From contig NC_035177.2 of assembly GCF_001659605.2 (NCBI RefSeq), forward strand, positions 33,620,136 to 33,684,135: 64,000 nt of DNA, written 5' to 3'. The notes beneath the pieces were generated by a model. The model was not told the DNA's origin, searched no databases, and worked only from the letters and a program-made list of their open reading frames with translations. The DNA comes from Manihot esculenta (lineage: Eukaryota > Streptophyta > Magnoliopsida > Malpighiales > Euphorbiaceae). The number at the start of each line of letters is the position of its first letter. Position 1 is the stretch's first letter. Of this stretch, positions 21,565 through 34,316 are shown piece by piece. A program made the translations under genes and the position numbers.

Positions 21565-24500
21565 ATGAGAGGAACCCGTCGATCTGCGCGATTGACTGGA
21601 ATACCACCTCAGGACGAGGGCATTGATGCCCGTCCTTCAACATTGCCTAGGGCAATGTCAAGTAGGTCCAACAGGGACCGAGCAGTGAGAGACCCTAGAA
21701 GGTCTTTAGATCTGGGAAGAAGCAGATCAGTCAGAGGAACAGTGCAGGGAGGTATGTCAGAGGATATGGGGGATCAGATGGATGTTGATCAAAGGAGGGA
21801 TGGCAGTTTGGGCGTCAGTATGTCAGAAGAGGGTATGGGAGAATCCCAAGGAGGCACTCAGGCCTCGGGATTTGTTCAGCCACCTCACTATCCGCCCTAC
21901 ACCCAAAATCCCGGGTATTCGATGGGAGGTACATCGGATTACCCTAGTTTTAACCCCTACCCCACACAGATGCCATACCCACCATACTACCCACCATATC
22001 CACAGTACCCAGTGTACCCACCTCCACCATACTATCCAAATCCAGCAAACCCTACCTCAGGGGATGCTGTACCTCCACCACCACCAGCACCTACATGCCC
22101 AGATACCCAGATACCTCAGCCTAGCTCATCTGGGGGAAGTAAGGCTAAAATGACAGATTACATGAAGTTGGGTGCTCCCCAGTTTGAGTCAGGTGATGAC
22201 CCGTTTGTGTATTTGGAGAAGGTCAAGATGATCACAGAGGAGATTGGAGCTGATGACAGTAGAGCCATTCAGATGGCTGGTTTCACCTTGAAATGCAAAA
22301 AGGCCCGTGAGTGGTTCAAAAACTATGTGAAGCCGAGGGTGGATAGCCTATCATGGGAGGAGTTCGCTAATGAATTTGCAGGATGGGCTTTCCCTGATAG
22401 TTCAAGGGAATTGAAGATGATAGAATTCGAGCAGTTGAGGCAAACTGATGAGATGAGTGTAGACGAATATACTGACAGGTTTATGGAGTTGCTGCCTTTT
22501 GCTGGGCAAGACCTTAGCACAGACCAGAAGAAGTCGAGGAGGTATATCATGAAGCTCCATCCCAGGTATTCCTCCTTGGTACAGTCAGCAGATAGAGAGA
22601 GTTTTCACGCCATAGTAGACATGGCTAGGAGAATGGAGGCTAGTGCCATCGTTCAGGGGACAGTCAAACAGACAGTGGCACAAGCTTCTGGTTCTAAAAC
22701 TCCGGGAGGGGGAAGGTTAGATCCCTCTACCCTTAGTGCAGCAGCTTCAGGCAGTAAGAGATGGGGTAAACCCAAGGGTAAGAAGAATAAGTTCTGGAAC
22801 AAGGTCAAGTCTAGTCTGGGATTTGGCAGTGGTTCTAGTTCTGGGGCAGATAATGCAGCTTGTGCGAAGTGTGGTAGGCCACACAGGGGTTTATGCCGGT
22901 ATGGGACGACGACCTGCTACAGATGTGGGCAAGAGGGACATATGTCATGGCAATGTCCTAAAGCAGTTCCTATGGCACAGACACAGCAGACAGCTTCAGG
23001 AAGTGTGGCACAGCCAGTAGCTCCAGCTGCTACACAGGCCAGTGGCAGAGGCAGAGGGAGAGGGTCAGCCTCTTCTTCAGCAGGGTTCAGAGGTGAGGGT
23101 CCGTCAGCTCCAGCCAGGATCTTCACCATGACGCAGCAGGAGGCTAACACATCCAACACCGTGGTGTCAGGTAATCTCATCATTGGGTGTTCTGATGTGT
23201 ATGCATTAATGGACCCGGGTGCATCTCACTCCTTTATTGCACCGAGAGCCGTTCAGAGGTTAGGATTGATGGTCTCTGGGTTAGAGTGTCCCCTATGGGT
23301 CAGTGGACCCAAGTGTGACCCGTCAGTGGCAGAGGCAGTCTGCCAATGTAGTCCAGTTTTCATAGAGGGAAGATGCCTTTCCGCCGACCTTGTGGTTCTA
23401 GATTTGACAGATTTTGACGTCATTCTAGGGATGGATTGGTTATCTACCCATGGTGCTACCTTGGACTGTAGAGACAAGGTAGTCAGATTCAGAGATCAGG
23501 ATGGGTCAGAGGTCGTCTTCAGAGGAGACAAGAGGGGTACACCTAGAGGTCTAATTTCAGCTCTTCAGGCTCGTAGGTTGCTTAGGAGGGGATGTCAGGG
23601 GTTTCTAGCTCATGTGAGGGAGTTGGATAGTCTTGTTAGAGAGCCCGCCTCAGTGCCTGTGGTGAGTGAGTTCTTAGACGTTTTCCCAGACGAGCTGCCA
23701 GGGTTACCACCTGCTAGGGAGATAGAGTTCGAAATTGAGTTAATGCCTAGTACCAGACCGATCTCTATCCCTCCCTACAGGATGGCACCAGCCGAGATGA
23801 AAGAGTTGAAAGAACAGTTGCAGGAACTGGTAGACAAGGGTTTCATCCGACCGAGTACCTCACCTTGGGGTGCTCCAGTACTCTTTGTGAAGAAAAAGGA
23901 TGGATCCCTCAGGCTTTGTATCGACTACAGGCAGTTGAACAAAGTCACCATCAAGAATAAGTACCCATTGCCAAGGATCGACGATCTATTCGACCAGCTA
24001 GCAGGAGCGGGTTGTTTTTCCAAAATAGATCTGAGATCCGGGTACCATCAGTTGAGAATCAGAGAGGAGGACGTGCCAAAGACGGCCTTCAGGACCAGAT
24101 ATGGGCACTACGAGTTCCTTGTAATGCCGTTTGGGTTAACCAACGCCCCTGCAGCATTCATGGACCTCATGAACAGAATATTCAGACCATACCTGGATCA
24201 CTTCGTTATTGTCTTCATAGATGATATCCTAGTGTATTCCAGGAATGCAGAGGAGCATGCCCATCATCTGAGGATTGTATTACAGACCTTGAGGGAACAT
24301 GGCTTGTATGCCAAGTTCTCCAAGTGTGAGTTCTGGTTAAGGAGCATATCATTCTTGGGGCATATGGTGTCAGAGAATGGAATAGAGGTGGACCCCAAGA
24401 AAGTAGAGGCTGTGACTAACTGGCCCAGACCCACCTCAGTGACAGAGATCAGAAGTTTCTTGGGTTTGGCTGGTTATTACAGGAGGTTCGTACAGGACTT

Positions 24501-26556
24501 CTCCAAAATTGCAGCTCCTTTAACCAGATTGACCAGAAAGAATCAGAGGTTCGATTGGACCGATCAGTGTGAGGAAAGCTTCGAAGAGCTCAAGAGGAGG
24601 TTGACTTCAGCACCAGTGTTAGCTCTGCCAACCAGCAATGAGGACTTCACAGTGTTCTGTGATGCATCCAGAGTAGGCTTGGGTTGTGTGTTGATGCAGA
24701 ATGGTAGGGTGATCGCTTATGCTTCTAGACAACTAAAGAGGCATGAGATGAATTACCCCACACACGATCTGGAGATGGCAGCGGTTATCTTTGCCCTCAA
24801 GATGTGGAGGCATTACCTCTATGGGGTAAAATGTGAGATCTTCACAGATCATAAGAGCCTGCAGCACATCTTGAGTCAGAGAGATTTGAACTTGAGGCAG
24901 AGGAGATGGGTGGAACTGCTCAGTGACTATGATTGTAAGATACAGCACCATCCGGGTAAGGCTAATGTAGTAGCTGATGCCTTAAGCCGGAAATCACTTG
25001 GCAGTCTATCCCACATCACGGCAGAGAGGAGACCGGTGGTGAAGGAATTTTATAAGCTCATTGAGGAGGGTCTACAGATGGAGTTGTCTGGTACAGGTGC
25101 TTTGATTGCACAAATGAAAGTAACCCCCGTGTTTCTGGAGCAGGTGGCTCAGAAACAGCACGAGGACCCAGAGTTAGTGAAGATTGCCAGGACTGTTCAG
25201 TCAGGCAAAGATAGTGAGTTCAGATTCGATGATAAGGGGATCCTCCGCTATGGGAATAGACTATGTGTACCAGATGACATCGGGCTTAAAGGAGACATTA
25301 TGAGAGAGGCTCATAATGCAAGATACAGCATTCACCCTGGAGCCACCAAGATGTATCAAGATCTGAAGAGGGTGTATTGGTGGCCAGCTATGAAGAGGGA
25401 AGTGGCACAATTTGTGTCAGCCTGCGAAATATGTCAGAGGGTGAAGCTGGAACATCAGAAGCCGGCTGGAATGCTTAACCCGCTACCTATTCCAGAATGG
25501 AAATGGGAGAACATAGCTATGGACTTTGTAGTTGGGTTACCGGCAACATCCAACAGACTAGACTCCATATGGGTGATTGTGGACAGACTCACCAAATCTG
25601 CTCACTTCATTCCAGTTAGGAGCAACTACTCTGTGGATAAGTTAGCGCAGGTTTATGTGGATGAAGTCGTCAGACTACATGGGGTCCCGGTATCTATAGT
25701 GTCAGATAGAGGGCCCCAGTTCACCTCCAGGTTTTGGCGGAGTCTGCAGAGTGCTATGGGTACTAGGTTGGATTTTAGCACTGCCTTCCATCCACAGACA
25801 GACGGACAGTCAGAGAGGACCATCCAGACCATAGAAGATATGCTCAGAATGTGTGTGCTAGATTTTGGCGGTTCTTGGAAGCAACATCTACCTTTGGTGG
25901 AGTTTGCCTACAATAACAGCTATCATGCTAGCATAGGGATGGCTCCATATGAAGCTTTGTATGGGAGGAAGTGCAGGTCACCCGTTTGCTGGGAAGAGGT
26001 TGGAGAGAGGTCCTTAGCAGGGCCTGAACTTGTAGAGATCACCAGCAGGGTGGTGCCCATTATCCGAGAGAGAATAAAGACTGCCACCAGCAGGCAGAAA
26101 AGCTATGCAGACATCCGCAGGAAACAGGTAGAGTTTCAGGAGGGGGATCTAGTATTGCTCAAGGTGTCTCCGATGAAAGGAGTGGTTCGATTTGGTAAGA
26201 AGGGTAAGCTAGCTCCGCGGTACATTGGACCCTTTGAAGTCCTGCAAAGGATTGGGAATGTATCATACAAGCTGGACTTGCCTGCTTCTATGGAGAGAAT
26301 CCATCCGGTTTTCCATGTTTCCATGTTGAGGAAGTTCGTGTCAGATCCGGGCAAGGTTCTTAGCGAGCCTGATGTGGAGATCCAAGAGGATCTCACTTAT
26401 GTTGAACAGCCAGTGCGGATTCTTGACACTCAGATCAGAAAGTTGAGGAACAAGGAAATCCCGATGGTGAAAGTCCTTTGGAACCACCACAATTTGGAAG
26501 AATGCACTTGGGAGACCCGGGAGTCCATGCTCCAGCAGTACCCCCACCTCTTCTAA
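21565..26556 (+). CDS. Intact Tekay gag-pol polyprotein (1663 aa)
   Basis: Starts at [12 protein letters not shown] (21565) instead of an in-frame ATG 11 codons upstream, because all copies share this start and the upstream codons overlap an acceptor-like tract. Domains: Pro/Tyr-rich gag (residues ~115-180), capsid-like region (~200-370), zinc knuckles (C433 on; CCHC 451-464), protease D550-PGAS, RT with FIDD (884-887), RNase H with D1033, E1070, D1095, D1138, integrase finger H1250, H1257, C1287, C1290 and catalytic D1320, D1381, E1417 (exactly 35 residues between the last two), and C-terminal chromodomain (~1616-1663). All checked catalytic residues are present and there is no stop. The protein would form the particle, copy the RNA and insert the DNA, with the chromodomain favouring heterochromatin. 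It is a good candidate for a functional autonomous copy. Confidence 0.95.
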   Translation: MRGTRRSARLTGIPPQDEGIDARPSTLPRAMSSRSNRDRAVRDPRRSLDLGRSRSVRGTVQGGMSEDMGDQMDVDQRRDGSLGVSMSEEGMGESQGGTQASGFVQPPHYPPYTQNPGYSMGGTSDYPSFNPYPTQMPYPPYYPPYPQYPVYPPPPYYPNPANPTSGDAVPPPPPAPTCPDTQIPQPSSSGGSKAKMTDYMKLGAPQFESGDDPFVYLEKVKMITEEIGADDSRAIQMAGFTLKCKKAREWFKNYVKPRVDSLSWEEFANEFAGWAFPDSSRELKMIEFEQLRQTDEMSVDEYTDRFMELLPFAGQDLSTDQKKSRRYIMKLHPRYSSLVQSADRESFHAIVDMARRMEASAIVQGTVKQTVAQASGSKTPGGGRLDPSTLSAAASGSKRWGKPKGKKNKFWNKVKSSLGFGSGSSSGADNAACAKCGRPHRGLCRYGTTTCYRCGQEGHMSWQCPKAVPMAQTQQTASGSVAQPVAPAATQASGRGRGRGSASSSAGFRGEGPSAPARIFTMTQQEANTSNTVVSGNLIIGCSDVYALMDPGASHSFIAPRAVQRLGLMVSGLECPLWVSGPKCDPSVAEAVCQCSPVFIEGRCLSADLVVLDLTDFDVILGMDWLSTHGATLDCRDKVVRFRDQDGSEVVFRGDKRGTPRGLISALQARRLLRRGCQGFLAHVRELDSLVREPASVPVVSEFLDVFPDELPGLPPAREIEFEIELMPSTRPISIPPYRMAPAEMKELKEQLQELVDKGFIRPSTSPWGAPVLFVKKKDGSLRLCIDYRQLNKVTIKNKYPLPRIDDLFDQLAGAGCFSKIDLRSGYHQLRIREEDVPKTAFRTRYGHYEFLVMPFGLTNAPAAFMDLMNRIFRPYLDHFVIVFIDDILVYSRNAEEHAHHLRIVLQTLREHGLYAKFSKCEFWLRSISFLGHMVSENGIEVDPKKVEAVTNWPRPTSVTEIRSFLGLAGYYRRFVQDFSKIAAPLTRLTRKNQRFDWTDQCEESFEELKRRLTSAPVLALPTSNEDFTVFCDASRVGLGCVLMQNGRVIAYASRQLKRHEMNYPTHDLEMAAVIFALKMWRHYLYGVKCEIFTDHKSLQHILSQRDLNLRQRRWVELLSDYDCKIQHHPGKANVVADALSRKSLGSLSHITAERRPVVKEFYKLIEEGLQMELSGTGALIAQMKVTPVFLEQVAQKQHEDPELVKIARTVQSGKDSEFRFDDKGILRYGNRLCVPDDIGLKGDIMREAHNARYSIHPGATKMYQDLKRVYWWPAMKREVAQFVSACEICQRVKLEHQKPAGMLNPLPIPEWKWENIAMDFVVGLPATSNRLDSIWVIVDRLTKSAHFIPVRSNYSVDKLAQVYVDEVVRLHGVPVSIVSDRGPQFTSRFWRSLQSAMGTRLDFSTAFHPQTDGQSERTIQTIEDMLRMCVLDFGGSWKQHLPLVEFAYNNSYHASIGMAPYEALYGRKCRSPVCWEEVGERSLAGPELVEITSRVVPIIRERIKTATSRQKSYADIRRKQVEFQEGDLVLLKVSPMKGVVRFGKKGKLAPRYIGPFEVLQRIGNVSYKLDLPASMERIHPVFHVSMLRKFVSDPGKVLSEPDVEIQEDLTYVEQPVRILDTQIRKLRNKEIPMVKVLWNHHNLEECTWETRESMLQQYPHLF

Positions 26557-26630
26557 GGTTAGTTGAGATGTGTTCCATGTGCTATATGTGTGTATGTTAT
26601 GTTTGTTTCGATATGCATGTATTAGTTGAG

Positions 26631-26667
26631 GAACATTCGGGGACGAATGTTCTTAAGGGGGGGAGAA
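26631..26667 (+). promoter_or_regulatory. Hairpin and polypurine tract, array copy 1
   Basis: Perfect 9-bp inverted repeat GAACATTCG / CGAATGTTC with loop GGGA (26631-26652), followed directly by TTAAGGGGGGGAGAA (26653-26667) and the LTR2 start. The tract is the plus-strand primer. The hairpin's role is unknown. Confidence 0.85.
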
Positions 26668-28954
26668 TGTAATACCCGGCTAGACTCCAGTATCGGAATT
26701 CCTACCGTCCGGTGGAATTCGGTTGTCGGAAATCTCTAGAAGGGGTGAAAGCATGTTTTTATAAAATGTTTTCATGTTTTTAATGTTTTTAAGTATGGAA
26801 TTAATTGAGTTTTTGCATGAAAAATCTTTTGAGGAAAACCCAGGTTCGGCCGCCGAAACTCACTTTCGGCCGCCGAAAATGCATGGACTTTGGGAGGCAC
26901 GTTAGGCCCCCGAAAGTCTAAAGTGAGGGAAGTGCAGGTTCGGCCGCCGAACCTCATGTTCGGCCGCCGAACATTGCATGGATGCGGAGGCACATTCGGC
27001 CCCCGAACGTGGCCTGGCCAGCCACTATAAAAGGGTCCCCTTGGTCCGCACGGGCGAGCTTTTTCTCTCCCATTGTCGGCCAAGGTGAGTCTCCACCGTT
27101 CCTCCCTCGATCTTGAGAGTTTCCTCTAGATCTTTCATGGTTTTAACAAGTTTATAACTTTGTTTTGAAGATTTGTGAGTTTTGAGCAAGTTTTGAGTGC
27201 TTGGAGGTTCAAAGAGCTTAATCTCTCCATCTCCAAGCTAGGATCGCTTTCCTCTCGTTTCTTCAAGAGGTAAGGGTCGATCTTGAACCCTTTTTATGTT
27301 TTAAACAAGTTTTAAGTAAGATCTATGGGTAGGAATGCATGTTAGGACATAGGTTGAGTTTATGGGTTTTGATGATGTTTGAACAATGTAGCTTGATTGT
27401 GTGTGAATGAAGTGTTGTAGATGGGGTATATGCATGTTTGAGACCCCTAGGAACTTGTATGTGTGTTTTGGTTGGGAAATATGCATGATCTATGGTTTTG
27501 GGAGGCAGGAGGTTCATTTGAACCAAGTTTCTGCCGTTTGGCAGAAACCAGGTTCGGCAGCCGAAGGAGTTTCGGCCGCCGAACCCCTCTTGTGAAGGCA
27601 GCTTTCGGCTGCCGAAGGTGCCCCCGAAAAGAGACTTTCGTCTCTGTCTGGCACTTTCGGCCGCTGAAGGTGCCGCCGAACCTAGCTGAGTTTCGTCTCT
27701 GTCCAGGACTTTCGGCCGCCGAAGGTGCCCTGTTCAGCCATTTCATGCATATTTTCTTTGATGTTTTCATGATGTTTTAGGGGGGTTTTTGGGGATATAT
27801 TAGAGTTGTGTTTATATATGTTTGGTCCCTCATTGGAGTCCACCTGTGTAGGTTCGGACCCGAGGAACCGAGGACCCCAGCAGTGAGTGAGCTGCTTCAG
27901 TGTCTGGTCAGAGCTAACCAGAGGTGAGTGGAAACAAGCTTAATGTTTTAAATCAAATAACTGAATGTTTTGAGCATGCTTCACGCATCATGATGATATG
28001 TAATAGGCTGATTGCATTAGTTCACGAATATGTTGCATTGCATTTTATTTTGTGGTTGTGGGTGAATGCTGTATGATCCAATTAGTCCACGAGACTTTAT
28101 GTGTGTTATGACAGGAAGACCAGGACCCCATGCTACGGCCTGGCACGAGGGTTTATATATATGATATGACAGGAAGACCAGGACCCCATGCTACGGCCTG
28201 GCACGAGGGTTTATATATATGATATGACAGGAAGACCAGGACCCCATGCTACGGCCTGGCACGAGACTTAATATGTGTTATGACAGGAAGACCAGGACCC
28301 CATGCTACGGCCTGGCACGAGACTATGTTGGGACTAATTGGTGACAGGTTCACCCTTGATGTGAATTGTCTGTGATATGATGCATTTCATGAAAGCATGA
28401 ATTTTAATATAATGTTTTTAGTTTCTGCTCACTGGGCTTTTAGCTCACCCCTCTCCCCTAACCCCCAGGTTTGCAGGTACGGGAGTGATAGAGAAGAAAA
28501 GAAGAGAAAAGTTATATGTATGTAATAGCTAGAGTATGTGGACATGACAATGATAAGAATGTAATGTAAAGTTTGAACAGTTATGTTTATGTAACTATGT
28601 TATTGAGGATAGAGTTGTGCTTGACCATAGTATATGTTAATCCCTTGGTATGTACATGATCTTGTGTTTTGATATTGATGTAAACCAACTCACCATATGA
28701 TGTATAGCCCTTGAGGCTTTGATGAGATCCCACAGAGGGATTAATGTTTATGTATATGATGAATACAGTGCATGCACAGGTTGAGTTTGGTGTATGAAGA
28801 AAAAGAAAAGTTTTTAATTCATATGTATGTTTGTTGATCATGTATGGGATTAAACAGGTAAACAGGATGTATGTAGGCTTGCTACGGGTTCCGGCGGCCT
28901 TAAGCCGACCTGAATCCTAGCGCCGGTAGCGGTCCGGATTTCCGGGGCGTTACA
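26668..28954 (+). repeat. LTR2 of array 1, middle LTR (2287 bp)
   Basis: In its left part it carries the LTR3 states: A at 26689, T at 27665 and a 12-bp deletion near 27722. In its right part it carries the LTR1 state (A at 28164, where LTR3 has T at 35815). It also has two private one-base G losses, near 27566 and 27791. It is both the 3' LTR of the first copy and the 5' LTR of the second. TATA box at 27026. Confidence 0.92.
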
Positions 28955-28957
28955 GAG

Positions 28958-28970
28958 TGGTATCAGAGCC
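28958..28970 (+). promoter_or_regulatory. Primer-binding site, array copy 2
   Basis: TGGTATCAGAGCC three bases after the LTR2 end. Confidence 0.92.
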
Positions 28971-29215
28971 TGGTTCATATGGTCGGACCTAGAGTGTCGG
29001 GCTCATAGATGTTATAGAAGGTCAAGCACAATAGGAAAAAGTCATGTCCACTAGGATAGGATGTAGAGTCCTGTCTTGCTATAATGATGTGATATGCCAT
29101 GATAAAATGCATGTGCATAAATGATGTGATATGTATGTGATGAGGATTCATGTGTGCCACATGAATCATATGATGCTAATATTTGCTGTGCTATGTGCTG
29201 TTTTCAGAAAACAGG

Positions 29216-32200
29216 ATGAGAGGAACCCGTCGATCTGCGCGATTGACTGGAATACCACCTCAGGACGAGGGCATTGATGCCCGTCCTTCAACATTGCCTA
29301 GGGCAATGTCAAGTAGGTCCAACAGGGACCGAGCAGTGAGAGACCCTAGAAGGTCTTTAGATCTGGGAAGAAGCAGATCAGTCAGAGGAACAGTGCAGGG
29401 AGGTATGTCAGAGGATATGGGGGATCAGATGGATGTTGATCAAAGGAGGGATGGCAGTTTGGGCGTCAGTATGTCAGAAGAGGGTATGGGAGAATCCCAA
29501 GGAGGCACTCAGGCCTCGGGATTTGTTCAGCCACCTCACTATCCGCCCTACACCCAAAATCCCGGGTATTCGATGGGAGGTACATCGGATTACCCTAGTT
29601 TTAACCCCTACCCCACACAGATGCCATACCCACCATACTACCCACCATATCCACAGTACCCAGTGTACCCACCTCCACCATACTATCCAAATCCAGCAAA
29701 CCCTACCTCAGGGGATGCTGTACCTCCACCACCACCAGCACCTACATGCCCAGATACCCAGATACCTCAGCCTAGCTCATCTGGGGAAGTAAGGCTAAAA
29801 TGACAGATTACATGAAGTTGGGTGCTCCCCAGTTTGAGTCAGGTGATGACCCGTTTGTGTATTTGGAGAAGGTCAAGATGATCACAGAGGAGATTGGAGC
29901 TGATGACAGTAGAGCCATTCAGATGGCTGGTTTCACCTTGAAATGCAAAAAGGCCCGTGAGTGGTTCAAAACTATGTGAAGCCGAGGGTGGATAGCCTAT
30001 CATGGGAGGAGTTCGCTAATGAATTTGCAGGATGGGCTTTCCCTGATAGTTCAAGGGAATTGAAGATGATAGAATTCGAGCAGTTGAGGCAAACTGATGA
30101 GATGAGTGTAGACGAATATACTGACAGGTTTATGGAGTTGCTGCCTTTTGCTGGGCAAGACCTTAGCACAGACCAGAAGAAGTCGAGGAGGTATATCATG
30201 AAGCTCCATCCCAGGTATTCCTCCTTGGTACAGTCAGCAGATAGAGAGAGTTTTCACGCCATAGTAGACATGGCTAGGAGAATGGAGGCTAGTGCCATCG
30301 TTCAGGGGACAGTCAAACAGACAGTGGCACAAGCTTCTGGTTCTAAAACTCCGGGAGGGGGAAGGTTAGATCCCTCTACCCTTAGTGCAGCAGCTTCAGG
30401 CAGTAAGAGATGGGGTAAACCCAAGGGTAAGAAGAATAAGTTCTGGAACAAGGTCAAGTCTAGTCTGGGATTTGGCAGTGGTTCTAGTTCTGGGGCAGAT
30501 AATGCAGCTTGTGCGAAGTGTGGTAGGCCACACAGGGGTTTATGCCGGTATGGGACGACGACCTGCTACAGATGTGGGCAAGAGGGACATATGTCATGGC
30601 AATGTCCTAAAGCAGTTCCTATGGCACAGACACAGCAGACAGCTTCAGGAAGTGTGGCACAGCCAGTAGCTCCAGCTGCTACACAGGCCAGTGGCAGAGG
30701 CAGAGGGAGAGGGTCAGCCTCTTCTTCAGCAGGGTTCAGAGGTGAGGGTCCGTCAGCTCCAGCCAGGATCTTCACCATGACGCAGCAGGAGGCTAACACA
30801 TCCAACACCGTGGTGTCAGGTAATCTCATCATTGGGTGTTCTGATGTGTATGCATTAATGGACCCGGGTGCATCTCACTCCTTTATTGCACCGAGAGCCG
30901 TTCAGAGGTTAGGATTGATGGTCTCTGGGTTAGAGTGTCCCCTATGGGTCAGTGGACCCAAGTGTGACCCGTCAGTGGCAGAGGCAGTCTGCCAATGTAG
31001 TCCAGTTTTCATAGAGGGAAGATGCCTTTCCGCCGACCTTGTGGTTCTAGATTTGACAGATTTTGACGTCATTCTAGGGATGGATTGGTTATCTACCCAT
31101 GGTGCTACCTTGGACTGTAGAGACAAGGTAGTCAGATTCAGAGATCAGGATGGGTCAGAGGTCGTCTTCAGAGGAGACAAGAGGGGTACACCTAGAGGTC
31201 TAATTTCAGCTCTTCAGGCTCGTAGGTTGCTTAGGAGGGGATGTCAGGGGTTTCTAGCTCATGTGAGGGAGTTGGATAGTCTTGTTAGAGAGCCCGCCTC
31301 AGTGCCTGTGGTGAGTGAGTTCTTAGACGTTTTCCCAGACGAGCTGCCAGGGTTACCACCTGCTAGGGAGATAGAGTTCGAAATTGAGTTAATGCCTAGT
31401 ACCAGACCGATCTCTATCCCTCCCTACAGGATGGCACCAGCCGAGATGAAAGAGTTGAAAGAACAGTTGCAGGAACTGGTAGACAAGGGTTTCATCCGAC
31501 CGAGTACCTCACCTTGGGGTGCTCCAGTACTCTTTGTGAAGAAAAAGGATGGATCCCTCAGGCTTTGTATCGACTACAGGCAGTTGAACAAAGTCACCAT
31601 CAAGAATAAGTACCCATTGCCAAGGATCGACGATCTATTCGACCAGCTAGCAGGAGCGGGTTGTTTTTCCAAAATAGATCTGAGATCCGGGTACCATCAG
31701 TTGAGAATCAGAGAGGAGGACGTGCCAAAGACGGCCTTCAGGACCAGATATGGGCACTACGAGTTCCTTGTAATGCCGTTTGGGTTAACCAACGCCCCTG
31801 CAGCATTCATGGACCTCATGAACAGAATATTCAGACCATACCTGGATCACTTCGTTATTGTCTTCATAGATGATATCCTAGTGTATTCCAGGAATGCAGA
31901 GGAGCATGCCCATCATCTGAGGATTGTATTACAGACCTTGAGGGAACATGGCTTGTATGCCAAGTTCTCCAAGTGTGAGTTCTGGTTAAGGAGCATATCA
32001 TTCTTGGGGCATATGGTGTCAGAGAATGGAATAGAGGTGGACCCCAAGAAAGTAGAGGCTGTGACTAACTGGCCCAGACCCACCTCAGTGACAGAGATCA
32101 GAAGTTTCTTGGGTTTGGCTGGTTATTACAGGAGGTTCGTACAGGACTTCTCCAAAATTGCAGCTCCTTTAACCAGATTGACCAGAAAGAATCAGAGGTT

Positions 32201-34205
32201 CGATTGGACCGATCAGTGTGAGGAAAGCTTCGAAGAGCTCAAGAGGAGGTTGACTTCAGCACCAGTGTTAGCTCTGCCAACCAGCAATGAGGACTTCACA
32301 GTGTTCTGTGATGCATCCAGAGTAGGCTTGGGTTGTGTGTTGATGCAGAATGGTAGGGTGATCGCTTATGCTTCTAGACAACTAAAGAGGCATGAGATGA
32401 ATTACCCCACACACGATCTGGAGATGGCAGCGGTTATCTTTGCCCTCAAGATGTGGAGGCATTACCTCTATGGGGTAAAATGTGAGATCTTCACAGATCA
32501 TAAGAGCCTGCAGCACATCTTGAGTCAGAGAGATTTGAACTTGAGGCAGAGGAGATGGGTGGAACTGCTCAGTGACTATGATTGTAAGATACAGCACCAT
32601 CCGGGTAAGGCTAATGTAGTAGCTGATGCCTTAAGCCGGAAATCACTTGGCAGTCTATCCCACATCACGGCAGAGAGGAGACCGGTGGTGAAGGAATTTT
32701 ATAAGCTCATTGAGGAGGGTCTACAGATGGAGTTGTCTGGTACAGGTGCTTTGATTGCACAAATGAAAGTAACCCCCGTGTTTCTGGAGCAGGTGGCTCA
32801 GAAACAGCACGAGGACCCAGAGTTAGTGAAGATTGCCAGGACTGTTCAGTCAGGCAAAGATAGTGAGTTCAGATTCGATGATAAGGGGATCCTCCGCTAT
32901 GGGAATAGACTATGTGTACCAGATGACATCGGGCTTAAAGGAGACATTATGAGAGAGGCTCATAATGCAAGATACAGCATTCACCCTGGAGCCACCAAGA
33001 TGTATCAAGATCTGAAGAGGGTGTATTGGTGGCCAGCTATGAAGAGGGAAGTGGCACAATTTGTGTCAGCCTGCGAAATATGTCAGAGGGTGAAGCTGGA
33101 ACATCAGAAGCCGGCTGGAATGCTTAACCCGCTACCTATTCCAGAATGGAAATGGGAGAACATAGCTATGGACTTTGTAGTTGGGTTACCGGCAACATCC
33201 AACAGACTAGACTCCATATGGGTGATTGTGGACAGACTCACCAAATCTGCTCACTTCATTCCAGTTAGGAGCAACTACTCTGTGGATAAGTTAGCGCAGG
33301 TTTATGTGGATGAAGTCGTCAGACTACATGGGGTCCCGGTATCTATAGTGTCAGATAGAGGGCCCCAGTTCACCTCCAGGTTTTGGCGGAGTCTGCAGAG
33401 TGCTATGGGTACTAGGTTGGATTTTAGCACTGCCTTCCATCCACAGACAGACGGACAGTCAGAGAGGACCATCCAGACCATAGAAGATATGCTCAGAATG
33501 TGTGTGCTAGATTTTGGCGGTTCTTGGAAGCAACATCTACCTTTGGTGGAGTTTGCCTACAATAACAGCTATCATGCTAGCATAGGGATGGCTCCATATG
33601 AAGCTTTGTATGGGAGGAAGTGCAGGTCACCCGTTTGCTGGGAAGAGGTTGGAGAGAGGTCCTTAGCAGGGCCTGAACTTGTAGAGATCACCAGCAGGGT
33701 GGTGCCCATTATCCGAGAGAGAATAAAGACTGCCACCAGCAGGCAGAAAAGCTATGCAGACATCCGCAGGAAACAGGTAGAGTTTCAGGAGGGGGATCTA
33801 GTATTGCTCAAGGTGTCTCCGATGAAAGGAGTGGTTCGATTTGGTAAGAAGGGTAAGCTAGCTCCGCGGTACATTGGACCCTTTGAAGTCCTGCAAAGGA
33901 TTGGGAATGTATCATACAAGCTGGACTTGCCTGCTTCTATGGAGAGAATCCATCCGGTTTTCCATGTTTCCATGTTGAGGAAGTTCGTGTCAGATCCGGG
34001 CAAGGTTCTTAGCGAGCCTGATGTGGAGATCCAAGAGGATCTCACTTATGTTGAACAGCCAGTGCGGATTCTTGACACTCAGATCAGAAAGTTGAGGAAC
34101 AAGGAAATCCCGATGGTGAAAGTCCTTTGGAACCACCACAATTTGGAAGAATGCACTTGGGAGACCCGGGAGTCCATGCTCCAGCAGTACCCCCACCTCT
34201 TCTAA
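29216..34205 (+). pseudogene. Second Tekay gag-pol in array 1, with two single-base gaps
   Basis: Same start, length and domain order as the copy at 21565. Two one-base losses shift the frame in gag: a G lost from a G run near 29785 (stop at 29801-29803) and an A lost from an A run near 29969. From about 29961 to 34205 the frame is open and matches copy 1 throughout: zinc knuckles, protease, RT, RNase H, integrase and chromodomain. As written, gag would end after about 195 codons. Because both changes are homopolymer shortenings, near two similar ones in LTR2, they may be sequencing errors and the gene may be intact in reality. Confidence 0.85.
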
Positions 34206-34279
34206 GGTTAGTTGAGATGTGTTCCATGTGCTATATGTGTGTATGTTATGTTTGTTTCGATATGCATGTATTAGTTGAG

Positions 34280-34316
34280 GAACATTCGGGGACGAATGTT
34301 CTTAAGGGGGGGAGAA
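34280..34316 (+). promoter_or_regulatory. Hairpin and polypurine tract, array copy 2
   Basis: Identical to the pair at 26631-26667: 9-bp stem with GGGA loop (34280-34301), then TTAAGGGGGGGAGAA up to the LTR3 start. Confidence 0.85.
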
